Below are positions 58,149 through 64,000 of a stretch of 64,000 nucleotides of DNA, piece after piece. The stretch's first letter is position 1. Every line of letters starts with the position of its first letter. The notes under the pieces were generated by a model. It made no database searches. It was not told the DNA's origin and saw nothing but the letters and a program-made list of their open reading frames with translations. The translations under genes were made by a program, and so were the position numbers. Location of the stretch: contig CALWMN010000012.1 of NCBI GenBank assembly GCA_944381935.1, positions 1-64,000 of the forward strand, read 5' to 3'. The DNA is from an uncultured Mediterraneibacter sp. Lineage in GTDB: Bacteria > Bacillota > Clostridia > Lachnospirales > Lachnospiraceae.

Positions 58149-60377
58149 CTATATATTCATAGGGTTAAAATCAAACTGTATCCACATTTTATCAAAGCCT
58201 GAATTGATCTCAATGTACTGCTCCAGCCTGTCTTTGACCCGGATCAGGGTATCATATCCGGGGGCCTTTATATAGATCACTCTCCTGTATATATCTTTGA
58301 CCTTATCCACCCCGGGGCTGGCAGGTCCGATCACAGACGCCCCGCTGTGTCCCCTGGCACGGAGCGCATACTCTTTTAAGTAGCGGCATCCCGTCTCCAG
58401 GAGCGCCTCATCGGGTCCCGAGACCAGGACTGCCATCAGGTTCTCTACAGGCGGATATCCCATCATCTCCCTGTAACGGATCTCTTCCTCATAGAATATC
58501 TCATAGTCCTGTGCAGCCGCAGCCTTGATCGCATAGTGGTCCGGGCTGTACGTCTGTATGACGACCTCCCCCGGTTTATCCCCTCTCCCGGCTCTTCCTG
58601 CCGCCTGCGCGAGGAGCTGGAACGTGCGCTCCCCGGATCTGTAATCATCCGTGTAAAGGGACATATCCGCCGCAAGCACGCCCACCAGCGTCACATTCGG
58701 GAAATCATGCCCTTTCACGATCATCTGGGTTCCCACGAGAATGTCAGCCTCCTCATTGGCAAAAGCCGAGAGGATCTTCTCATAGGAGTCCTTATGCCGC
58801 GTGGTGTCCATATCCATTCTGAGAACCCCTGCCTCCGGGAACCGCTCTTTGACAATGTCCTCAATTTGCTGGGTGCCTGCCCGAAATTCCCCGATATGGC
58901 GGGAACCGCATTCCGGACATTTTGCCGGCTTATTCTGCGTATACCCGCAGTAATGGCAGACCATTTTCCCGTCCCTGTGCACAGAGAGCGATACGCTGCA
59001 GTGGGGGCATCTGATTACATGCCCGCACTCCCGGCAGGAGACGAACCCGGAATACCCCCGTCTGTTCAGAAAGAGCATGATCTGTTCTTTCCTCGAGAGC
59101 CTCTCCTCCATCAGACTTGTCAGCTTACCGCTTAAGATAGAACGGTTGCCCTCTTTCATCTCCCGGCGCATGTCTACCGTGCTGACCCGCGCCAGCTTCT
59201 GATTTCCCGACCGGTTCCTCAGCTCAAGCAGTTCATATTCCCCCTGCCGCGCCCGGTACATCGCTTCCAGGGAGGGCGTCGCACTTCCCAGCACGACCCC
59301 CGCCCCTTCCATCTGCGCCCGCTTCACCGCTGTCTCCCGGGCATGGTAGCGGGGTGTCTGTTCACTCTTATAGGTCGGCTCATGCTCCTCGTCGATCACG
59401 ATCAGCCCCAGGTCGGGAAAGGGGGTAAAAAGCGCAGATCTGGGGCCGATCATAACATCCACATCTCCCTTTTTCGCCCGCATCATCTGGTCATATCGCT
59501 CTCCCGCTGAGAGGCGGGAGTTCATGATCGACACTCTGTCCCCGAAGCACCGGCAGAAACGCATGACCGTCTGATAGGTGAGCGCGATCTCCGGGATCAG
59601 GACGATCGCCTGCTTCCCCATACCGGTCACTGTCCGTATCATCTCCATGTATACTTCCGTCTTGCCGCTTCCCGTCACGCCGTGTACCAGATAAGTCTTG
59701 CGCAGTCCTTGTCCATAGTCTTGCCGGAAACGTCCGATCACATGCCTTTGTTCCTCTGTAAATGTGATCGGAGGGCGTTGTCTGTCCGTCTCCTTTACCG
59801 GATTGCGGTACACCTGCTCGGACTCAAGCGCAAGCACGCCCTGCTCCTCCAGCGCCCGGATGATCGTGCGGCTGACGTTAAGCTTCCTGGTGACAAGCTC
59901 ATACTCCAGGACAGGGTCGTCAAGCAGGGCAGCAAGGAGCCTCGCTCTCGCCTTCTGGTTCTTTCTTTTCAGATAAAATTCCAGCAGCTTCTCCCCCTCT
60001 TCCCTGTCAAGCAGGAGCCGGACCCTTCTCCTGATACGGGCGTTCTCCTTCTGCCGGATCGGGAGCACGGTCTTGAGAGCCTGTATCATGGTCCCGCCAT
60101 ACTGCTCTTTCATCCACGCCGCAAGGGCGATCAGCTTCGCCTCGATGGCCACCGAGTCCCGTGAAATGTCCTCGATCTCCTTCACCTTTGACAGGTCGTA
60201 CTGACAGGTCTCCCGTACGGCGGTCACATATCCTTTTATCCTGCGGTTCCCGTTCCCGAAGGGGACCAGAACCTCCATTCCCGGCTTCAGTTCCCCCTCA
60301 AGCCGCTCCGGTATCCTGTATTGAAAGATCTTATCCAGTTTTTCATGTTGAATATCTACGATTACATCTGCAAACAC
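58149..60377 (-). CDS. priA: Primosomal replication restart helicase PriA
   Basis: A 742-residue 3'-5' helicase restarting stalled forks. The N-terminal DNA-binding part precedes Walker A GVTGSGKTEVY (about residues 229-239), DEEH in VIDEEHEPTYK, a zinc-binding insert with four CxxC pairs (CRECG, CPHC, CHYCG, CPECG), and AAGRAGRGDKPG. The start codon is GTG with only a weak ribosome site. It lies 17 bases downstream of murE and 12 bases upstream of def. Confidence 0.97.
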   Translation of the reverse strand: MFADVIVDIQHEKLDKIFQYRIPERLEGELKPGMEVLVPFGNGNRRIKGYVTAVRETCQYDLSKVKEIEDISRDSVAIEAKLIALAAWMKEQYGGTMIQALKTVLPIRQKENARIRRRVRLLLDREEGEKLLEFYLKRKNQKARARLLAALLDDPVLEYELVTRKLNVSRTIIRALEEQGVLALESEQVYRNPVKETDRQRPPITFTEEQRHVIGRFRQDYGQGLRKTYLVHGVTGSGKTEVYMEMIRTVTGMGKQAIVLIPEIALTYQTVMRFCRCFGDRVSIMNSRLSAGERYDQMMRAKKGDVDVMIGPRSALFTPFPDLGLIVIDEEHEPTYKSEQTPRYHARETAVKRAQMEGAGVVLGSATPSLEAMYRARQGEYELLELRNRSGNQKLARVSTVDMRREMKEGNRSILSGKLTSLMEERLSRKEQIMLFLNRRGYSGFVSCRECGHVIRCPHCSVSLSVHRDGKMVCHYCGYTQNKPAKCPECGSRHIGEFRAGTQQIEDIVKERFPEAGVLRMDMDTTRHKDSYEKILSAFANEEADILVGTQMIVKGHDFPNVTLVGVLAADMSLYTDDYRSGERTFQLLAQAAGRAGRGDKPGEVVIQTYSPDHYAIKAAAAQDYEIFYEEEIRYREMMGYPPVENLMAVLVSGPDEALLETGCRYLKEYALRARGHSGASVIGPASPGVDKVKDIYRRVIYIKAPGYDTLIRVKDRLEQYIEINSGFDKMWIQFDFNPMNI

Positions 60378-60394
60378 ACATCCACACCGTTCTT

Positions 60395-61870
60395 TTATTC
60401 CTGTTTCTCTGCCTTCAGTTCTTCCAGGACCTCTGCGATCAATACCCTTTCATCCATCGGGTACTTGACGCCTTTGATCTCCTGATAGTCCTCATGCCCT
60501 TTCCCTGCCAGCACGATCACATCCCCCGGCTGACCGTGGGCGATGGCGTAGCGGATCGCCTCTTTCCGGTCACAGATCTCCACGTACTTTCCGTCTGTCC
60601 TTCCGATTCCAACCTTGATATCATCTATGATCGCCTGAGGCTCTTCATATCTTGGGTTGTCTGACGTAATGATCGTCAGGTCTGCAAGCCGCCCCGACAC
60701 CTCGCCCATCTCATATCTTCTGTCCCTGGAACGGTTTCCGCCGCACCCGAACACACACACAAGACGCTTCGGATGGTATTCCTTCAGCGTTGCCAGAAGG
60801 CTCTCCAGGCTCATGGCATTATGTGCATAGTCGATCATGAGCGTGAACTTATCAGACACTTTGATCATCTCGATCCGCCCCTTGACCGTCGCCTTCTTCA
60901 GCGCCTCCTGTATCTTTTCAACCGGCACCTGGAAATGCCGGCACACTGCGATTGCCGTCAGAGAATTATACACGCTGAATTTGCCCGGTATGTCAATTTC
61001 CACATCAAAATCCATCCGCCCTGCCACATGGTACGCCACGCCCAGATATCCGGGCCGCGACACCAGCCTGACATTTTCTGCCCGCAGGTCGGCTTTCTCC
61101 GAAAAGCCGAATGTCTCGATCTGGCATGTGGCATCCCGAAAGACATCCTCAAAATACTGATCGTCCATATTGGCGATACCGAGCCTGCACTGCTTGAAGA
61201 GCAGTCCCTTACAGCGCTTATAGTCTTCAAAATCCCTGTGCTCGTTAGGTCCGATGTGGTCCTTCCCCAGATTGGTAAAAATTCCGATCTCAAAGGGGAT
61301 TCCCGCTGTGCGGTGGAGCATCAGCCCCTGGGAGGAAACCTCCATTACCACACTGTCGCATCCCGCCTTTACCATCTCGGCAAAATACGAGTGGATCGTA
61401 TAGGATTCCGGCGTTGTATTGGCGGCAGGGATCTTCTTCTCCCCAATGACTGCCTCGATGGTTCCGATCAGACCCACCTTATGCCCCACTCCCTCAAGAA
61501 TGGATTTGATCATATAGGTCGTCGTCGTCTTCCCCTTGGTCCCGGTAATGCCGACCACTTTCAATTTTTCTGCCGGATACCCGAAATATGCCGCCGACAT
61601 CAGCGCAAGCGCATACCTGGTATCTGCCACTCGTATCACGGCCACATGCTCCGGCACTTCAACATCCTTCTCCACAACGAGCGCAGCAGCCCCCTTTCGG
61701 ACCACATCATCTGCAAATCTGTGCCCGTCTGAGACTGCCCCGCTGATACACACGAAAACCGATCCCGGCTCCACACGCCTGGAATCGTTGACAAGGGTCG
61801 TCACCTCTGTCTTTGCGGTTCCCTGTACAACCCCATATTCCAGCCGCTCTAACAATTTATCTAATCTCAC
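60395..61870 (-). CDS. murE: UDP-MurNAc-tripeptide synthetase
   Basis: A 491-residue Mur ligase adding the third residue to the peptidoglycan stem peptide. ATP loop GTKGKTTTTYMI, SLESLLATL, and the substrate-specificity motif DNPR (in TSDNPRYEEP), typical for enzymes using meso-diaminopimelate, are present. I start it at the GTG at 61870: AGGAGG lies 9 bases upstream and the length is standard. First gene of the long run including priA, the translation genes and prkC. Confidence 0.95.
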   Translation of the reverse strand: MRLDKLLERLEYGVVQGTAKTEVTTLVNDSRRVEPGSVFVCISGAVSDGHRFADDVVRKGAAALVVEKDVEVPEHVAVIRVADTRYALALMSAAYFGYPAEKLKVVGITGTKGKTTTTYMIKSILEGVGHKVGLIGTIEAVIGEKKIPAANTTPESYTIHSYFAEMVKAGCDSVVMEVSSQGLMLHRTAGIPFEIGIFTNLGKDHIGPNEHRDFEDYKRCKGLLFKQCRLGIANMDDQYFEDVFRDATCQIETFGFSEKADLRAENVRLVSRPGYLGVAYHVAGRMDFDVEIDIPGKFSVYNSLTAIAVCRHFQVPVEKIQEALKKATVKGRIEMIKVSDKFTLMIDYAHNAMSLESLLATLKEYHPKRLVCVFGCGGNRSRDRRYEMGEVSGRLADLTIITSDNPRYEEPQAIIDDIKVGIGRTDGKYVEICDRKEAIRYAIAHGQPGDVIVLAGKGHEDYQEIKGVKYPMDERVLIAEVLEELKAEKQE

Positions 61871-61907
61871 GATTACATTCCTCCTGATCTGGAAACTACT
61901 TAATATA

Positions 61908-62105
61908 ATGATGTTGGGGTCAAAAACCCCCAACTACGATGCCTACGGATTGTTCCGTGCTTCGCACTCCCACAATCCGCCCCAATATTCACATATCGTG
62001 GGATATACATCCCACTTTTATGCTCATATCGGGGCGGGACCCAAGGTCTTTCACCCACTTATGAGCAAGCTCATGTGGGTTTAGACCTTTTGACCCTGGC
62101 ATCAT
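61908..62105. repeat. 198-bp hairpin-rich element with imperfect terminal inverted repeats
   Basis: The ends ATGATGTTGGGGTCAAAA (61908-61925) and TTTTGACCCTGGCATCAT (62088-62105) are inverted repeats with three mismatches. Inside are hairpins: a GTTGGGG/CCCCAAC arm near the left end; CGGATTGT...ACAATCCG enclosing GTGC/GCAC (61947-61980); CCGCCCC/GGGGCGG enclosing GTGGGAT/ATCCCAC (61978-62037); AAGGTCT..CCCAC..ATGAGC with its partner arm (62043-62089). No coding frame is convincing. It could be a MITE-like or REP-like intergenic repeat, or a structured RNA. Confidence 0.6.
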
Positions 62106-62166
62106 ATAATATGAATATCCACGATATAGAATACCACAATATGCACCCGGTTGCACGAGATTTTTC

Positions 62167-62196
62167 TGGACAGATCCATCTGCCATAAGATATGAT
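62167..62196 (+). promoter_or_regulatory. Promoter of the amino acid symporter gene
   Basis: TGGACA (62167-62172), 18 bases, TATGAT (62191-62196). The predicted transcript begins near 62203, after the first in-frame ATG (62192), which supports the later TTG start. Confidence 0.6.
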
Positions 62197-62242
62197 AAAA
62201 TGGCTTATACTTGCTAGAAAAAGGAAAGAGAGGATTACGATT

Positions 62243-63646
62243 TTGCTGACAGATTTTATTAATGCACTGAGCGACCTGCTCTACAGCCACATACTCATCG
62301 TCCTGTTGCTGGGGACAGGAATCTATTTTTCGGTGAGGACACGTTTCGTACAGTTCCGCCTGTTCGCGGAGTCTATCCGTGTTGTGGCGCAGCCGGGCAC
62401 GGATGACAACGGGCTGTCTTCTTTTCAGGCGCTGATGGTATCAACCGCTTCCCGGGTCGGAACCGGGAACATTGCCGGGATCTCAACTGCCATCTGCTTA
62501 GGGGGAGCCGGAGCTGTATTCTGGATGTGGCTTACCGCCATCCTGGGGAGCGCTTCCGCCTTTATCGAGAGCACCCTTGCTCAGATCTACAAAAAACGCG
62601 CCGCAGACGGCAGCTCCTACGGCGGTCCCGCCTACTATATCCAGGCGGCACTTAAGAAACACTGGATCGGCGTGATATTCGCGGTTTTCCTGATCCTGAC
62701 TTACATGGGCGGCTTCAACCTTGTGGCATCTTTCAATATTGCGGACTCTTTCCGTGTATACGGTTTTTTCGACGAGTCTTCCACGCCGCTCATTGCCGGG
62801 ACCATACTGGCTGCGGTCTTCGCACTCTCCATCTTCGGCGGGAGCAAACAGATCTCCCGCATCACCGAAATCCTGGTTCCGCTGATGGGGATTTTCTATC
62901 TGGGCGTCTCCCTGTTTATAGTCGTGACACATTACAGCCTGATCCCTCAGATGTTTGTGGATATTTTCTCGAATGCGTTTGACTTCCGGGCGATTTTCGG
63001 CGGCTTTGCAGGCTCCTGCGTTATGAACGGGATCAAGAGGGGTCTCTTCTCCAATGAGGCAGGCGTCGGTTCGGCGCCCAACGCCGCTGCCAGCGCATCT
63101 GTATCCCATCCCGTCAAACAGGGACTTGTGCAGATGCTCTCCGTTTTCATCGACACCATCCTGATCTGCTCTGCCACCGCTTTTATGCTTCTGTGCTCCG
63201 GCGTGGCTCCGTCAGAAGAACTAAAGGGGATGCCCTGGGTACAAGCCGCCGCTTCCCATTCTCTCGGGAGCTTTGGGACAATCTTTATCACCATCGCCCT
63301 GTGCCTGTTTGCCTTCACCACGCTGATCGGCAATTTCTACTATGCAGAAATGGGCTTGAAATTCCTCTGCGGAAAAGCCCCCGGAAAGGCTCTGCTCAAT
63401 GTCTTCCGCATTCTTGCGGCGCTGATCGTACTTGCCGGCGCGACGATGGAATTTAGCCTTGTATGGAGCACAGCCGACGTCCTGATGGGATTCATGGCAA
63501 TCATCAATCTTCCGGTCATCCTCATTCTCGCAGCGCCGGCCCTGCGGAGCATGAAGGATTACATGCGGCAGAAAAAAGAGGGGAAGGACCCTGTATTCAA
63601 AGCCTCGGATATCGGCTTAAAGGACAGGACTGATTTCTGGAACTGA
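62243..63646 (+). CDS. Alanine/glycine:cation symporter (AGCS family)
   Basis: A 467-residue membrane protein with about eleven helices, taking up alanine or glycine with Na+ or H+. Signatures: LGTGIYFSVRTRFVQFR, ALMVSTASRVGTGNIAGIS, GPAYYIQAAL, FSNEAGVGSAPNAAA and FAFTTLIGNFYYAE. The TTG at 62243 preceded by AGAGAGG is preferred over an ATG at 62192 that lacks a ribosome site and lies on the promoter. It converges with the acyltransferase gene. Confidence 0.93.
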   Translation: MLTDFINALSDLLYSHILIVLLLGTGIYFSVRTRFVQFRLFAESIRVVAQPGTDDNGLSSFQALMVSTASRVGTGNIAGISTAICLGGAGAVFWMWLTAILGSASAFIESTLAQIYKKRAADGSSYGGPAYYIQAALKKHWIGVIFAVFLILTYMGGFNLVASFNIADSFRVYGFFDESSTPLIAGTILAAVFALSIFGGSKQISRITEILVPLMGIFYLGVSLFIVVTHYSLIPQMFVDIFSNAFDFRAIFGGFAGSCVMNGIKRGLFSNEAGVGSAPNAAASASVSHPVKQGLVQMLSVFIDTILICSATAFMLLCSGVAPSEELKGMPWVQAAASHSLGSFGTIFITIALCLFAFTTLIGNFYYAEMGLKFLCGKAPGKALLNVFRILAALIVLAGATMEFSLVWSTADVLMGFMAIINLPVILILAAPALRSMKDYMRQKKEGKDPVFKASDIGLKDRTDFWN

Positions 63647-63649
63647 TCC

Positions 63650-64000
63650 TCATGTGATCTTTCGCCCTGCCCAAGTCTTTCTCATCAGCCACACGCAGAG
63701 GAAGGAGGCCGCCGCGATGCAGACTGTCAGCGCTGGAACCGCAATCCACGCTGACAGGTCCGACGGCTCCATATATTTCTTATAATTGTCCAGAAACAGG
63801 ATGTGGATCAGGTAGATCCCGAAGGAACATCCGCAGAACAGGTCTATGATTTTCTTTGTCCGCTCTTTCAGTGTTATTTCACATTTCCCAAGCCGTATCA
63901 CAAAGAGGAAGAAGGCGGAGCTTCCAAGCGCCAGCAGCGGATTCCCGTATGCCAGGAATTGGTCCAGATGATCCCCGGCCATGAGGGTCCACCCCAGTGA
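63650..64000 (-). CDS. Acyltransferase family membrane protein, partial
   Basis: The C-terminal 116 residues of a membrane protein whose frame stays open to the window edge, so the 5' part lies outside. Helices at ALGSSAFFLFVIRL, CSFGIYLIHILFLDNY and VPALTVCIAAASFLCVWL; the SFGIYLIH motif is typical of the last part of acyltransferase-3 (OafA-like) proteins that acetylate cell-surface sugars. The end is basic (RKTWAGRK). Three bases separate it from the convergent symporter gene. Confidence 0.75.
   Translation of the reverse strand, partial: SLGWTLMAGDHLDQFLAYGNPLLALGSSAFFLFVIRLGKCEITLKERTKKIIDLFCGCSFGIYLIHILFLDNYKKYMEPSDLSAWIAVPALTVCIAAASFLCVWLMRKTWAGRKIT

Overview
The window looks like a chromosomal segment of a Gram-positive anaerobe of the Clostridia, most likely a gut Lachnospiraceae. 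This is inferred from gene content and style: pyruvate:ferredoxin oxidoreductase, rubrerythrin with a rubredoxin tail, a PASTA-domain kinase with PP2C phosphatase, Lgt, an XRE regulator, a clostridial-type tmRNA tag (ANDNYELAAA), strong AGGAGG ribosome binding sites and moderate GC. No phage, insertion sequence with transposase, CRISPR array or rRNA was found. Most genes are on the minus strand.

Layout. 0-0.4 kb: tRNA operon (Pro, Gly, Arg, His; His is cut by the window edge). 0.4-4.2 kb: RNA methyltransferase-rdgB-yfcE operon, an Asn-rich small protein, rubrerythrin. 4.2-8.8 kb: a membrane-anchored Ig-repeat protein overlapping a truncated pseudokinase/TPR membrane protein, then UDP-galactopyranose mutase. 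8.9-11.6 kb (plus strand): PPi-type phosphofructokinase and dihydroorotase. 11.6-14.7 kb: csoR-copA copper operon, with CopA fused to a CopZ-like domain. 14.7-20.8 kb: FtsX-type ABC exporter, UMF1-type MFS transporter and a zinc-dependent phospholipase C family protein. 20.9-21.5 kb: tmRNA and tRNA-Val. 21.5-27.8 kb: five-gene phosphorelay/c-di-GMP operon (DivIVA-like, hybrid kinase, HD-GYP regulator, Hpt, GGDEF). 27.9-31.7 kb: tRNA-Ala, HAD phosphatase, smpB-rnr, secG. 31.9-35.8 kb: nifJ and a decayed AAA-ATPase/nuclease relic.

35.8-46.3 kb is the least ordinary region. It holds four zinc-ribbon single-pass membrane proteins that share an N-terminal design and carry different extracytoplasmic domains (TPR plus WG repeats, NADase-type glycan-binding-like, TPR plus Dx[DN]xDG loops, YARHG). 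With them are a transmembrane Ser/Thr kinase with external TPRs, an FHA protein, an amidase lipoprotein and small membrane peptides. I infer an envelope-sensing phosphorylation module. 46.4-61.9 kb is a tightly packed housekeeping run read murE-priA-def-fmt-Zn peptidase-rsmB-rlmN-prpC-prkC-rsgA-rpe-thiN-ychF-lgt, leading directly into the sensor cluster. 61.9-64 kb: a 198-bp hairpin-rich repeat-like element, an amino acid:Na+ symporter and the end of an acyltransferase.

Themes linking the genes are cell-envelope signalling by Ser/Thr phosphorylation (PrkC/PrpC, the second kinase plus FHA, and the pseudokinase), c-di-GMP turnover, trans-translation (ssrA, smpB, rnr) and copper homeostasis. Promoters and operators are read by eye; all functions are inferred from sequence motifs without database searches.
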